A stretch of DNA of 64,000 nucleotides from Climacteris rufus (taxonomy: Eukaryota; Chordata; Aves; Passeriformes; Climacteridae): assembly GCA_013398175.1 (NCBI GenBank), contig VZRZ01003118.1, forward strand, positions 66,763-130,762, written 5' to 3'. Under the pieces are notes generated by a model, which ran no database searches, was not told the DNA's origin, and saw nothing but the letters and a program-made list of their open reading frames with translations. The position numbers were made by a program, and so were the translations under genes. Numbering within the stretch: the stretch's first letter is position 1; every line of letters begins with the position of its first letter. This document shows positions 1 to 13,484 of this stretch, in pieces.

Positions 1-312
1 ACTGGAGAATCCCTCCAGACTGGGTGACTGGAGGATCCCTCCAGAATGGGGAGTGGAGCATCCCCCCACACTGGGGGACTGGAGAATCCCCCCAGACTGG
101 GGACTCGAGAATCCCTCTAGAATGGGTGACTGGAGCATCCCTCCAAAGGGTGACTGGAGCATCCCTCCAAAGGGTGACTGGAGCATCCCTCCAGAATGGG
201 TGACTGGAGCATCCCTCCAGAGGGTGACTGGAGCATCCCTCCAAAGGGTGACTGGAGCATCCCTCCAAAGGGTGACTGGAGCATCCCTCCAGACTGGGTG
301 ACTGGAGCATCC
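1..312. repeat. 24-bp minisatellite at the left edge
   Basis: About a dozen imperfect copies of a 24-bp unit with the core TGACTGGAGCATCCCTCCA, running off the left edge. Because the unit is a multiple of three, frames stay open on both strands, but nothing suggests coding. It ends about 17 bp before a candidate PPARGC1B exon and is probably intronic. Confidence 0.9.
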
Positions 313-329
313 CTCTTGGCTCCCTGCAG

Positions 330-480
330 TGTTGGGCTCCAGCCCCGCTGCCCTTCCCGACGGGGATGACCTGGCGGCGTTTGCTGCCATCCCCGAGCGC
401 TCCCCCCGGGGCAGGACCCCCAGCCCACTCCCTCCCGCGGCTCACGGCCCCCCCAGGACCCCCAGCCCGCTCCCGGGGTG
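330..480 (+). CDS. PPARGC1B: Candidate PPARGC1B exon 3 (acidic/Pro-Ser-rich N-terminal segment), boundaries unresolved
   Basis: After a CTCCCTGCAG acceptor-like sequence, one frame reads ALPDGDDLAAFAAI and then a Pro/Ser-rich stretch. This resembles the human PGC-1beta segment that contains DDVGLAAFPAL and precedes the first LXXLL motif. The frame is open to a TGA ending at 523. The next exon (1550) starts at phase 0, but I find no in-frame phase-0 donor here, and the conserved residues expected before DDVGLAAF are missing. It could be a diverged exon, an exon damaged by assembly next to the minisatellite, or chance. End coordinate is approximate. Confidence 0.3.
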
Positions 481-1549
481 TCCCCAAACCCCAGCACAGG
501 GGAGGAGTGACATCCAGTGGTGACAGCGTGCATCTCCACCGCCCGCGCCCCGCCAGGGGTATATATCACACATGACCTGTATGTGTATATATAGGATGTA
601 TACGTTGCAGGGGAGGGGGGGAAAGGCTGCTGTTCGCTGCGGGTGCCCCGGCTGGCATCCCCCGGCACACCCTGACCCGGGCACCCCATTTCTATCACCC
701 CCGAGCCCCCAGGGCTCCGTGCCCCCCGGGCAGCACCGGAGCCCCAGATCTGTCTCCTGCAGTCCCCGGTGCCTACGCAGTCGCCTTGCTGTTCAGCTGT
801 TGTCGCCTCGGGTTCTTAGCGCCACATGGGCGGAATCGAAATGTTGTCGCTGCTGGGTGTGGGGTTTGGGTTTTTGGTTTTTTTTTTTTTACCTCCCCCT
901 GACCAAAATTGGGGTTGAATAGAAGGAAAATGTGGTGCCGACCTCGCCATCAGAAGTGGTGGCCCTGCGGGTGACCCAGGGAAAACCCCGCTTGTCACAG
1001 AGTGTTAGGGGAGGTCCTCTGCACATCCCGCAGGGATTTGCATCTGCAAAACGCCTTGAAAGCTCCTTAATGACTCCAGGCCCTCCCTGGATGTTCTGGC
1101 TAAATGAGCCTTGCACGGGACCGAGCGAGCTGTCCAAAGCCATCACTCACACCGGCGTAAAGGCTCTGTCACCCAAGGGCAGGATGGCTGGAGTGAGAAG
1201 CTGGGGTGCCACGGCAGCTCCCGTGTGTCTGGCAGCAGTGGGGTTGCCCCTGGGAAGTAAATTCCCTCATGTCCTCACTGCCCCACCTGCCTGGGGGTCC
1301 CTGGGGTGCTGTGGGGCCAGCCCTGACCCCCGCGGGGCTGCACACAGCCAGGCACCTGCCCCCAGCCACGAGGAGGTGCGAAGCACTAACCCTGACCCTC
1401 CCTGCCTGGTATTTTTCCTGCCCCATTTCTGGGTCGGGCGCTGGGTGATGGATGTGCTCACACATGAGCCGAGGGGCTGCGGCCCCCCAGGGGTTTTCTG
1501 TTGCCCTCGCTGCGATGCCGACTCCTTTTCTTGCCCCTTGTCTTTGCAG

Positions 1550-4500
1550 CTGAAGAAGTTGCTCCTCTCTCCATCACCTCCGAGCTGCGAGGCCCCGCGG
1601 GACGGGAGCGCCCGGCGCCCGGGGACCCCTAAGTGCCGGCCGGCTCGGCCCTGCACCAAGGTACCCCTGGGGAGCTGGCCCCGAGGAGGGCACCAAAGGG
1701 TGCTGGCAGGGACTGTGGGCACGCTCTGGGCTGGGCAAGGGGTTGGCGACAGGCAGGGACTGTCACCCGTGCTGCTCCCACCCCGCTCTGCTGCAGTCCA
1801 GGCTCTGCAAAGCTTTGGACTTTGTGCTGGGCTAAGAAACGCTTGGATCTCGCTTGAACCCAGGGGGTTTGGTCTCTCCCAAATTCCCTGAGCACCCATT
1901 TGTGACAGCCCCACCTGCTCACTGGTCACCCCCTGGCCCCACTCCCTGCTGGCCATGGGCCGGGAGCGCTGCAGAGCCCACCCCAACACTTCAGCTCATC
2001 TGAGACCCAGCAGAAGGTGCCGTCAAAGGTTTTCCTACTTTGCTAATGGTAGTTGTGCCGTGCATTAGGCAAATTAGATTGCCTGGGAGGAGCGGCAGAT
2101 CCTCCCGGGGAGAAGGAGCATCCCTGTGTGCAGGAGGGGCATGGGGCTGACCCCGGGGAGGTCGGGGTGCTGGTGAGCCAGGACTGGCGGGTTTCAGGGT
2201 GCGGGGTGGCTCTGACAGCCTCTTCCCAGGGTCGTGGCTGTGGGGCTCGGGGCTGACCTCCTCCTCTCTCCTCTCGGCAGGTGGAGGGTCCCCGGGACAG
2301 GAGGGCGAGCGTCCCGCAGGCACAGAGCCGCAGCTGCTCCGAGCTGCACCGGCACCTCACCTCCAGCGCCTCCTGCTCCCAGGCCAAAGCCCCCCAGGCG
2401 CCCGGGCAGTGCCCCGGCAGCGGCCACCACCCGTCCCCGGGCGGCTGCGCCCACCACGAGGAGGACAGCGACTGCAGCGAGGACTCGCTGAGCTCCGGCG
2501 ACTCGGTGCCCGCGCTCTGTTCGGCCCAGGAGGGCACGGGCAGCCAGTTCTCCTGCGAGGGGGAGCTGCACTCGGTGGTGGAGCTCATCCGCTACATGCA
2601 CACCTACTGCCTGCCCCCTCGCAAGCTGCCCGCCCGCGACAGCGGCGACGCCAAGCCCCAGCCCTGCAGCAGCCCCTTCAAGCGAGCCAGAGCGGACTGT
2701 GCCGCCGCATCGGGCAGCGCCCAGGCCCGGCCGGGCTGTGCCCGGCAGGCGGCCGGCGGCTGCAAGAAGCCCGGAGCGTCCTTCTCCATCCTGAAGGAGC
2801 TGCTGGCGCGGGACCTGCTGTGCGACGTGAGCAGGCCCTACCGCCTGGGCAGGCCGGTGTACGCGGCCCTGGCCCGGCCGCCTGGCGGGGACGATGCCGG
2901 CGGGACGTGCGCGGCCGGGCCCAGGCCTGCGGCCCAGAAGGGCGAGGGGCGGCCGGGCCCCGGGGCCGAGGTGGACGCCCCACGGGAGCTGGGCGGCCTT
3001 GAGGACGATGCTGGGAAGCAGGAAGGCGGCCCTGGCGTGGGAAGGGCGGCCCGCAAGCAGGACAGCGCTGCTCAGGCCGTGCGCCGCTCCAAGAGACTCA
3101 ACCCCGAGCTCGGGCACTGGCTCGCCTTCCTCGACCAGCCGCCCCCCGAGGCCGGCGTGCCCCTGGGCTGCAGAGAGGCCGCAGGCTGCCCGCTGCTGGA
3201 GGGCTTCTCTGCTGAAGAGCCCGCGGCTGAAGTGGAGGTGGGGGGCACAGCCCCCTCGGCAGAGCCCCAGCCCCTCTGCCTGGGCTCCCCGGGGCACGGC
3301 GAGGTGGGCGCTGAGAGCGGGCGCTGTGCCCTCCTGGAGCAGACAGGTGAGGGGTGCTGGGGACTGCCACTGTTTGCCCCTCCCTGGTATCCCCCTGCTG
3401 CCTGTGGGGCAGCAGTGCTGGCCAGGCTCTGAGCACTCAGCTGGCAGCAGAGCTGTGAGCAGCCCCCTGTGCTGCCTGGTGTGGGGTCCCCTGCATGGGG
3501 AGCTGGGAGCTGTTCTCTTTTGGGGTGCTTTATCAATCCATGGGCATTTCTGCCTCAGTTTCCCCATCCTTATAATAAGGTGAAGCAGGCAGTGTGGCCA
3601 TAACCCAGCAGGGACCAGGCTGCCCCATCCCTCCAGGTCCTTCCCCATGGATTCACCCTAGGCCTGGGCTCTGGGGTTCAGCTGCAGTGGTGCCCCAAAC
3701 CCACAGCAATCAGGAATGGCTGAGCCCTGGCAGCGTGAGCTGCCCCTCTCAGGTGGGCAAAGCCCCCCAGCCCTTGCCAGCCCACGGGCCCCACGGGTAA
3801 CCTGCTTCTCTCCTGCCTTTCAGAAACACCCCGGTGTCTCACGCTGTCCTTGGCACAAACGTAAGTGCAGATGGGGCTGAACGAACCAGTCTGGGGCTGG
3901 AAAGTGCCTGGGGTTGTGTGGCTGGGCAGAGCCTCTGCAGCCAGCACACGGAGCTGTGTTTGCAGAGCAGAGGGAGCTGCACTGCTGGGCACGGGGCTGT
4001 GGGGAGCCACAGGGTGCAAGGAGCTGGGAGAGTCCCATGTCCAGGGCAGGGCATTTTGTGTGTGCCCTGGAGCTGCTCACCCTGCTGCCCTTGTGGGGTT
4101 ACTCTGTCAGGCCCCAGCCAGAGTGGGAGGGTTCACGTGTGGACGTGTTTTCTCAGCTTTCTTTTGGATTTTGGGACTGTGGTTCACCTAAACACTTTCT
4201 CTGTCCTGATTTTCTGCTCTTCTCCAGTGACCCCATCTTTGGGAAGAGAAACTTTGAGCCAATGCTGACTGTGGAGCTCTGTGGGACAGCAGGTAGGACA
4301 GGCTTTGAATTTTTTAGTTTTTCAAAAATCTACTTTAGGAGGGGGCGCATTTACCCTCAATTCAGCCTGGAGTCATCAGCTCTAGTCTACCCAGCCAAAG
4401 GGGCAGGTTCATCCCTTTCACACTGCAAACACAGCAGGCTCCCTGTGTGCTGCCACATCCCAGCACCAGGAGCAGCTCTGGGGAAGGCGTTTGGGGTGGG

Positions 4501-5286
4501 AGGAGCTGTTCAGGAGGGCCCTGCATGAGCCAGGAAGGAAGGGAGCGTCCTCTGGTCCCTGCTGGGATCAAGGCATCCTTCTTTTTCCCCGAGTGCCACC
4601 GGATGAAGCCGTGGGGGCCGAGGGTGCAGCAGGTGGGACAGGGCAGGACAGAGGGGCAGAGCTGACTCCTGCCCTTTCTTTGGGGGGGTTCAGGTCTCAC
4701 ACCGCCCACCACTCCGCCGTACAAACCCACCGAGGAGGACCTGTACAAGCCAGACATCCCCCAGGAGCCAGGCAAGGAGGATGGGATGGCCCCCAGCCCC
4801 GGGGGCGCCGGGGACGGGGCAGGCTCCCAGAAAGCCCCCCGGAAGCACCCGGAGAGGACGGAGCTCTTCGCCCACCTGAGCCGGGCGGGCGGGCGCCCGC
4901 TCCCCGAGCAGCAGGGCTTGCTCAAGCGGCCCTTCTCCCGCTCCTTCGGGGACCACGACTACTGCCAGGTGCTGAAACCCGAGGCTGCCCTGCAGAGGAA
5001 GGTGCTCAAGTCGTGGGAGCCCCCGAGCCAGGTGGAGACGGAGCACAAGAGGAGGGTCCCGGCCGCCCACTACCAGGGACTGGAGCTCGGCAAGGAGGCG
5101 GGCACGGAGATGCTGTGGAAGGACGGCGTGAAGCAGCTGAGAGACCAGGAGATCAGAGCCAGCTTAACAAAGCACTTTGGCTTTCTGGACAGCGCTCTGG
5201 ACGACGAGGACATGGTCTTCTGCAAGACCCCCGAGTACGACACCGTCTTTGAGGACAGCTGCAGTGAGAGCGGCTCCCTCGTGGAG

Positions 5287-5321
<35 letters not shown>

Positions 5322-8300
5322 GGAGGAAGAGGAGGAGCATGGCAACACCAAGCTGTGCCTGCGGAGAAACGCCCTGTCCAGGACCAGTTTGCATTACTGC
5401 TCCCGGAGCAGGTCCAGCTCGGGCTCCTCGTGCTGCCGCTCGCGGTCGCCGGCCAGCAGACGCACCTTCAGGTACGGGGCCACGGCCACAGGGGCCTCTT
5501 CTTGCCCCCTGAATGTTTGCCATGGTGCAGGGCAGCCCCAGTGGTCTCTGCTCTGCTGGCTCAAGTAGTAAAGATGCTAATTAATGAAAGGAAAATGATA
5601 AAAATAATTGGTGATGCTTCAGCCAGTGCTGCGAACATCAGGCATGGCCAGAAGAAGCAGCAGAGGAGCAAAGCAGCTGGGGGTGTCAATGGGTGACAGG
5701 ACATGGGCAGGGACTCGAGCCAGCCTGGGAAGGGGCAAGTGCTGGCTGGGGCCACCCTGGCATCTATGAGAGAAAACTTCCCGGTGTCCTTTCCAGTGTT
5801 TCCAGACCCTGGCCTCTCCTCAGCTGCCAGTGCTCCTGAGTGCCCACCCACTGGTGTTTGAAGCTTTCCCCAGCAGCTCCCCCAGCCCTGGGCTGACCTC
5901 CTCTCCCTCACTTGCAGGTGTGAGAACGGCGAGCAGTGTCAGGGCGGGAGCGGGCACCGGGGCCAGCTGGAGAAGAGACGGGAGAAGGCCATCGTAAGTG
6001 AGGGGGGACCCGCGCCGGGACAGGGCCACCCCAGCCCTCAGTTCCTCTTCCACCCCACAAAATCAGTGCTGGAGCCCATCAGCCCTGGCTGCAGCATCCC
6101 TTGGTGCCAGGCCAGTGTTAAACAAGGACATGGGGGTGGGGGGGAGAGAAAAACCCAGCGTGGAGCGGAAGCCGCCAGCGATTGGCAACACACGGAGTCC
6201 TTGGCACAGGGATGCCCAGAGCGTCCTACGCTGCTGCTTCGGTGCAGTTGGCACCGGCACTTTGTGGGGTGAGCTGGGGAATCCCTGAAGCTGCTCAGCT
6301 GTCACAGATGCAGCCCCACTGCATCCTCATGCACCAGGAACGCAGTGTGAGCCCAGGGTGGGTGTTGGGAGAGGGGTGGGCACATGGGAGATAACTCGGT
6401 GCTCCACGGTGTTGTGCACACACGGTGAATGCACACACAGGCTCACACATGCTGCTCTGGCACTTTTTCCTGCAATACAATTGGATTTTGCCCCTAGCAA
6501 TTCTTGGGAACATAGCCCACAGGTTTGCCAGGAGAAGCTGAAAGAGCTGCAAGAATACAGGAGAATTTTGAAAGGGCAGAAGGGGGGGTGGCTGCTCCAG
6601 CCTGGCTGTGGCTGTCCCCTGCTGCAGCAGTGTCCTGGGGGTGACACTGAGCTGGCTGGAGCAGAGACAGCCACATCCTGGAGCTGTCAGGCTGTGTCCA
6701 TGGCAGTGTTTCCCAGTGCTGGCTGACAGGGGCTCCTCAGCAGCCCATGAGCAGCACGGAGGTGTGAGATCCTGAAAGCTTTTGCTTGCTTTGGCAGGGG
6801 GAAGGCCGGGTGGTGTACATCAGAAACCTCTCCAGCAGCATGAGCTCCAGCGAGCTGAAGAAACGCTTCGAGGTCTTTGGGGAAATCGTGGAGTGTCAGG
6901 TCCTGTCCAGGACTAACAGGTGGGTGGGCAGCAAGCTGTGGTCCAGCTCCAGCAGACAGGCAGCCCCTCTCCCCAGGCCCCATCAGCACTGCCAGCAGGT
7001 GCCACATCAACCCCTCAGTCAGCTGAACCCATGATCCTGGTGCTTGTGTCGAGGAGATTCAGTGTCCAGAGATCCAAGGGCACGGGGAGATCTGCTGGGA
7101 TGGAGGAAGGATGGGATGGAGGGTGCAGAACTGCAGCAGGGGGGCTGCAGGGCCCATCACATCCCGAGTTCTTTCTGTGGCTGCCCAGGGGGGAGAAGCA
7201 CGGCTTCATCACGTACCGGTACTCCGAGCACGCCGCCTTATCCCTGAAGAACGGCCCCTCGCTGAGGAAGAGGAACGAGCCTTCCTTCCAGCTCAGCTCT
7301 GGGGGCCTGGGGCGCTTCTTCTGGACCAGATACGCTGACCTGGGTGAGAAAGCAGCAGCTGCTTTGTCTCTTTTATCAGCACAGAGCTGTTAGAGCACAC
7401 TGCTCACGCAGGGATCCCAGACACCCCTGGAGTCTGCAGGAAAAGCTCACTGCCTTTCCTATGGCTCGTGGAGCTGCTCATGGCTCAGACAGGTGGCTTG
7501 GGAAACTGGGGAGAGAAAAGATAAGAAACTGGTGTGAGGCTTCAGGGTGTGTTGGCTGCAAAATGTAGCATCACAGCCCGGGGCCGCCGGGTCTCGGCTG
7601 AGCGCAGCCCATCCTGTCTCTGCTGAGTTTCTGCACAGTGCTGGAGGCTTTCCAGCAGAAAACTCCCTTCCCAGGCATTAGAGAAGGCAGGCAGCAACAT
7701 TTCATTAGCCTGAGAGGTGATCTGGGTGGTTTGCTGCTCTGCAGGATGGATTCACCACGCTGCACATGCACTTTGGAGCCAAAGTGGCAGCACTGAAATG
7801 TGCTGTGGTCGCATTAATCCCTTCAGTGCTTCAGCAGGGCCTCGGTGACTGTGTCACCAGGGTGTAGGGCTGCAGCCTGAGCTGAGGGGCAGGAGCCAAA
7901 GCCTGTGCTAGTCCTGCATGAGAAATGTGTCCCAGGCTTTGCCCAGCCCTCCTTGCTTCAGGTATTTCACCAGCACTGCATGTTTATTTTTGTACCCTCT
8001 GCAAGGGCTGAAGGGTTCTAGGATCCCACTTGATGAGTGAAAGACTGAGAAAATAAAGCCCCAAATCTTGATTTACTTCCAGACACCCAATCTGATACAA
8101 GCACTGCCTGATTTTTTAGCACCTTGCAGTATTTCCTCTGCTCAGAGCAGCCATCCCTCGACTTTGGTTGTGGGCACAAATGCCTGATGTTCATCTAAAT
8201 AAATCGCAGAGCCTCTCGTTTTGGGCACAGAGAACTTAGGAAGCAGGTAGCATCCCATCAGGAAGATGCTGACTGTGCAGTGCTGTGGGGAGGGGGCCCA

Positions 8301-8992
8301 GAGCTGCCCCCCTGCCTAAGAGAAGCCCCCTCAGTGCTCCTCACCTTCTGATTTCTGCAGAGCCACCAGTCACCCCTTCCAGCACATCTTGTTCCTAAAA
8401 TCCCACTCGTCCTGGTACAGGGTGAGAAGGGGAGCCCTAGGCAGAGGTGAAAGGCAACCATGCCATTCAGAAATATACACCCAAAATGTTATGCTGCTGT
8501 GAAATCAGGCAGCCTTATTTCAGGTTTATGCTGAATTCCCTGGGCTTTCCAGTGGCTCTGTGTGTTCAGCTGCTGGCACAGGGCTGGGAGTGGAGCTCTG
8601 CCACCAGCATGGCTCCCATGGGATGGCCCTGTGCAGCCCCTCCAAATTGCAGCCAGCAGAGTTCTGCACCCCTGGGAAGGAGTGTCAGTGCTGTGGGACC
8701 TGCCCAGCCACAGCCCCTCTGCCCGCAACATCCCCGCTCCTGTCACTGTCACCGCTGTGTCCAGCCTGGCTGGGTGGTACAGGGCAGTGAGCAGTGCCCT
8801 GCTGTGCCTCAGTTTCCCCCCCCTGAGGCACAGAGGATGCTGATCCCCCCTCCCTGACCCAGCTGCCTTCTGTCCCTGCCATCCCCAGATTGCGGCACGG
8901 ACGAGTCGTGCCCGGCTCCGGTGAAAAGCAAGTACGAGACCATGGATTTCGACAGCTTGCTGCAGGAGGCCCAGCTCAGCCTGCATCGGTAA
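1550..8992 (+). CDS. PPARGC1B: PPARGC1B, PGC-1beta transcriptional coactivator (C-terminal nine exons)
   Basis: Nuclear coactivator of nuclear receptors, ERRs and NRF-1 driving mitochondrial and lipid genes (family knowledge). Exons: 1550-1660, 2281-3346, 3824-3860, 4228-4292, 4694-5471, 5918-5993, 6798-6919, 7189-7343, 8889-8992. All have GT/AG borders and phases sum exactly to 838 codons including TAA. Visible features: LXXLL-type motifs LKKLL (first exon) and LKELL (second exon); RYMHTYCLP block; SRSCSELHRHLTS block; DHDY HCF-1-binding motif at 4951-4962; TAGLTPPTTPPYKP; glutamate run at about 5283-5338; short SR segment SRSRSSSGSS; RRM from 6798 to 7343 with VVYIRNL and HGFITYRY; C-terminal MDFDSLLQEAQ, the CBP80-binding-motif region known in PGC-1 proteins. 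Human protein is 1023 aa; 837 aa are seen here, so the first exons lie upstream or are the uncertain one at 330. No lesions seen. Confidence 0.96.
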
Positions 8993-9081
8993 CAGCCTTA
9001 ACCTTGGAGGAATACCTCAATACCTCAGTCAAGGCACTTCCAATATGTTTACGTTTTCAAAGAAATTATTCAGTCTATGGC

Positions 9082-9127
9082 AAGCGAGAGAGCGAGAGAG
9101 AGCGAGAGCACGCCCGCGAGAGAGAGA
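9082..9127. repeat. GA-rich microsatellite
   Basis: Imperfect (GA)n with interspersed GC in the PPARGC1B 3'UTR, about 90 bp after the stop codon. Confidence 0.8.
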
Positions 9128-10047
9128 CTGCTGTCCCCTGATCGATGTTTACATTGAACAAAGCTGCTTCTGTCTGTGAGTCCCCATGGTGTTGATGTCT
9201 CACTGCCACTCGTTAGTCCCCCCTCTGCTTCTGACTGGTTGTTTTAGGGTGAGCCTAGGAGCCCCCCAGCCCCTCTTCCCCCTCCCAGCCCTCCCCATGC
9301 TCCCGCCGTGGAGTTGCAGCTGTGTTCACCATAACATTTTTTTGTCCGTAGTGTGTGATGATGAAATTGTTCATTGTGAATAGAATCAGGATTATAAACT
9401 AATTTTTAATAGAAGAAGAGAAGAAAAAAAAGTATATACTTAAAAAAAAAATGTATTTATGGCTCAGATGTACTGTAATTCAGATTTATTGTACCGCTTC
9501 CTTGATTTTTAACTATGCACTGTAATGAGGCACTTGCCACTCAGCAAATGGGGGGTCAGAGCAGTCACGGAGCCGACATTCCCCTGCCTCCCCTGCTGGC
9601 AAACCAGGGGTGCTCAGCACTCTCCCCAGGGTCACCCACCTTGCTGTCAAAGCCATTCCTCGTGCTGGCGTGGCCTGAGCCCCCCAGCATCACCCCTGTG
9701 CTGAGCTGGGTCCTGCTGGGTGATGGAGCCAGGGCCAGGCAGCTTTGCAGGCTGGAGAGGGGGGGCAGAGGGATGCACGACCTGCAGCCAGCCCTTCTCC
9801 AGCCCTCTGCTGCCTTCGGAGCCGGGAGAGAGGGGCTGGGGGCTGCAGCCAGCCAGGCCTGATCCGGGGGTCCTGCTGGCACAGCCTGGGGATGGATGGC
9901 TCGGTCTGTGTGGAGGAGCTGGCTTCTCTCCAGCTCCTTGGATGGCTGGGAGAGCAGCTGGGCCAAGCAGCTTGATCTGCTCTCACTTCCACACCCTGCA
10001 AAGCCAGCGGGGCGAGAAGACCTGTCTGTGCTCCCTGCTGGGCAGCC

Positions 10048-10106
10048 AGCCCCAAATGCAGCCCCAAATGCAGCCCCAAATGCAGCTCCAAATGCAGCCC
10101 CAGATC
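10048..10106. repeat. 12-bp tandem repeat in the 3'UTR
   Basis: About five copies of CCCCAAATGCAG, the last two with substitutions. Confidence 0.85.
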
Positions 10107-11117
10107 CAGCCAGGTGGGAGGGGCCGCAGCACCCACACTGAACATCCCCCCAGCCAGCACCCTGCCCGTAGCTGATAAGCCATACCCTTCCCAGCACCCA
10201 CCCTCACCCCGGATCCATCCCTGTGCCCGCCAGTGCCCCGTGGCACAGCTCTGCCTCTGGCCAAGGGCCCTCGGGGTTGCAGTTAAGGGATGCTCAAGCC
10301 TAAAATTTGCTTGTGGATTTGCCCTCCCTGTGTGGGTGAGGTGGGATGGGGAGAGAGCCCAGCCCAGCCGGCCAGAGGCAGTGTTTTCCCAAGGGAGCAG
10401 GAATCTCGCTGCTCCTCAAGCCATCGCCACCATTCCCGTTTATTTTTGAGCCCCAGAGACCACTAGGGATTCAGCCATCCTCTGTAGATAGAATATTATA
10501 GCCTTAACTCTGCCAATAGATAGATTAGAGTCTCCTGGGGTCTCCCCTGCCCGGGACTCGGGGGTTTTGTCCCCGTTCCCCTGGGTATGTTCCGTCCTGC
10601 AGGGAGAGCGGCCACAGCCTCTGGAACGGCACCGAGAGCCTGAGCCCTGCCAGGACAGCCCCTGGCTCGGGGCCCGGGGTGCAGCTGCTCTCTGGCAGGA
10701 GCAGGAACGGCGGCAGTGCCCACACCAGCACAGTTCCCTGGCTCTTTCCCTCGGGAGAGCCGTGGTTCTGACAACAGCCAGGGCCCGGAGGCCACGCGGG
10801 GTCCCCAGGGCGCCGCCGGTGCCATCGCTGCCAGGGAGCCGTGTCAGCCTCAGCAGTGAAATCCGGCCTCTCCCCTGCCCCAAACCCCCCATTCCCCTCC
10901 CTCCTCAGCAAACACGAGCAGCTCTGGCCCAGACTGAGCATCTGCTATTGGCAATTGCCTCATTGTAGCTTTGCCTTTTTCTGTCCTAGTATTTCCTCAC
11001 GATGATGATGTTTACATGTGATTGCTATAGAGCTTATGTAGAATGTATATAGCGACACATTTAGGGTGGGTAGTACTGTCCTGTGCTGTGCTGATGTTTT
11101 TCAGAAAACGATCAATC

Positions 11118-11213
11118 CAAAAAACAAACAAAAAAAAAAAAATACCAACAAAACGGAAAAAAAAAAAAAAAAAAAAAAAGAAAAAAAAAGAAAGAAAGAA
11201 AGAAAAAAAAGGA
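11118..11213. repeat. A-rich tract in the 3'UTR
   Basis: Nearly uninterrupted adenine runs with a few C, G and T. It could cause internal oligo-dT priming and false 3' ends in cDNA data. No target-site duplication or adjoining retrocopy was recognised. Confidence 0.85.
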
Positions 11214-13484
11214 AAAGCAAAGGTTGTGGAATTCTTCCATCTCCCACTCAGCCAGGGGCACCCATGGCCGGGCCCTGCTGGGGATGCATCAAGGGTGGTG
11301 GAGGGGAAGGGTTAGTGCAGAGCTGGGAGGGCTCCAGCCCACCCCTGGGGATCACTCAGTCACTTCCCGAGCACTGGTTTTGGCATGCCCAGATAGCAAT
11401 TTTCCCAGTGTTTTCCTGTGGCTGGGTGCCCTGGGTCAGCCCCAGCCCAGCTGCTGGATCCCCAGGCCGGTGCTGGGGATGGGGAGGGCTGGTCCTGCAC
11501 AGAGCTCATCAGCACTGCAGCCCGAGGGTAGGAGGAGATGCAATAAGTGGTCTTTGTGGTGCCTGAAGCCTATAAGTGGGGTTGGGTTTTGGTTTTTTGG
11601 TTTTTTTTTTGGTTTGGGTTTTTACTTTTTTTCCATTCAATTGGGATGCTTTGTTTTCCCTTCTCCCTAAGAAATCTTTTCCAGGATTTATGCACTATGC
11701 TTAGAGCCCCTTGGGCTGTGTGCTGCCTGCCCTGGGGGCTTCCCCCAACTTTAAGGACTGGTGAGAGCGGAGAGAGCAGGTCTAGAATCCCTCACACAGG
11801 GTTTGTGGTGAAAAACAAATTTCCACTTGATTTTTTAATTTTTGTGGGTTTTTTTTTTACTTACAAAGGTGTCTTGCAGGAGCTGCCAGGGAGTGGGGAT
11901 CCCCCCTTTTCCAAGGATTGCCTTCACATCCCAGTCAGCCTGTGGCATTGCCATGGGTGCCCCCAAAAAGGGACCCTTCCCACCCCAGCCCCCTGTGAGG
12001 GCTGGGGCTGTGGGATGGGCAGGAGAAACTGGGAGCAAAAGGGTTTCTTCTGGTAGATTTATTTTTTTAAAACTATGTAAGTATAGAACGTCCCCTGGCC
12101 GTTTCCTGCAGGTGCTGTGGGGAAATGCTGAATGTGAAGAGGTTCTCATAAAATGCCCCTTTGCTTGTTTTGCACAGGTTTGCCCCAGAAAAACTCATTG
12201 TTCAGGGGGGGGCTCCAGGTTTGTGGCTGGAATCCTGCGTGTCCCTGAGGCTCCGCAGGGAGGAGCAAACGTGGCTGAGTGTGTGGGCTGAATGCAGAGG
12301 ACAATCCCAGGTTTTAGGGTGGATGCTGCCCCAAAGCAAAGGTTTCTTCCCAATTCCTCAGCACAGCTGCCTGGGCTGCACATCTGTAAGGAAGCAGCAG
12401 CTCAGTCACCACCTCACAGTCCTGAGTGTCTGATCTCAGCTCTGGGCCATGCAAATGAGTGTTGCAATTGCAGATCAACACGTTTTTCTCCTTTTTTGTT
12501 TGGATTTTTTTTTCTTTCTGGAGGTCTGCTGAGCCCTGAGATACCTCGGTGTTGGCAGCTGAACCCGACACCCTTTCTGTTCTAAGTCCATCCCTGACAA
12601 TCTCAAGCAATATAGAGCCAAATGCAGCCTTGGGGTTTCATTTTGGGGGTTCATTTTGGGGTTTCATTCCTCCTCCCTCGCCCTCCCCGGGGCCAGGGGT
12701 GGCAGCAGGACTTGGGGAGGGAGTGTGTGAGTGCATGTGAGAAAGAGAGAGAACGGTTCAATTGATGCATTTCTTGAGAAAGGTGTAAGAATTTCACCTA
12801 AAAAGGGGCACATCTGCTTTGTTATTTATAAAAAAAAAAAGCTAAATTCTGTCTTTTTCTTCTTTTTTTTTTTTTTTAAGTAAAAGGACACTGCTCATAA
12901 TTATTAGGGGCCAATTCTGCCTCCCTTGCTCATGCTGAGTAAGTACTACTTAACTCTGCAATTTTCTACTTGCAGAGTAAGTAAAAGTAGCAGAATTGAT
13001 CCCTCTATGATTAAGAATCAAGTTTTTAGTATTTTTTTTTAATTGGTAGAGGTTTTTTTATATTTCACTTAATTTTCTCCCCAGTTCCATTCTGTTGTGT
13101 CCTTATTTATGTAATATACTTTAACCTTAAGAGATGGCATGGATTCTTATGCCTTTCCTTTATTATTATTATTGTTATTATTTTTTAAGAACAAAGAGAT
13201 TTATTTCTAGTGTGATTTAACTGTCTACCTTCTAAAATGAGAGAACGTTTTCTTGTATTTTTACATTGTCAGATTCTATAGTTTCATAGATAATTTAACC
13301 AAATCGCTCAATGTATTCTCTATATCTATCCAGTGGGTATAAAAGTTCTATTTTAAATTGTGTAAATACTTCAGAACTGGCTTCTTTTTCCAGACTCCCC
13401 TGCCGTGGAGTTTCTTGTTTACATCAAAAAGACTGTAGAATCTCTACGCTCATGTACTGTAAATAGTGAAGTGATCTGCCTATA

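Noticed and set aside
53..301. Open frame through the 24-bp array
   Set aside because: Period divisible by three keeps frames open; no family resemblance.
1..1549. miR-378, which mammals carry in a PPARGC1B intron
   Set aside because: In mammals it sits in the first intron, upstream of this window. No matching hairpin was noticed here.
5070..5351. Minus-strand poly-serine frame
   Set aside because: Antisense of the PPARGC1B glutamate run, which is a known feature of PGC-1beta.
11118..11213. Poly(A) tract as the tail of a processed retrocopy
   Set aside because: No flanking duplication and no recognisable gene copy upstream of the tract. It is more simply a 3'UTR A-rich repeat.
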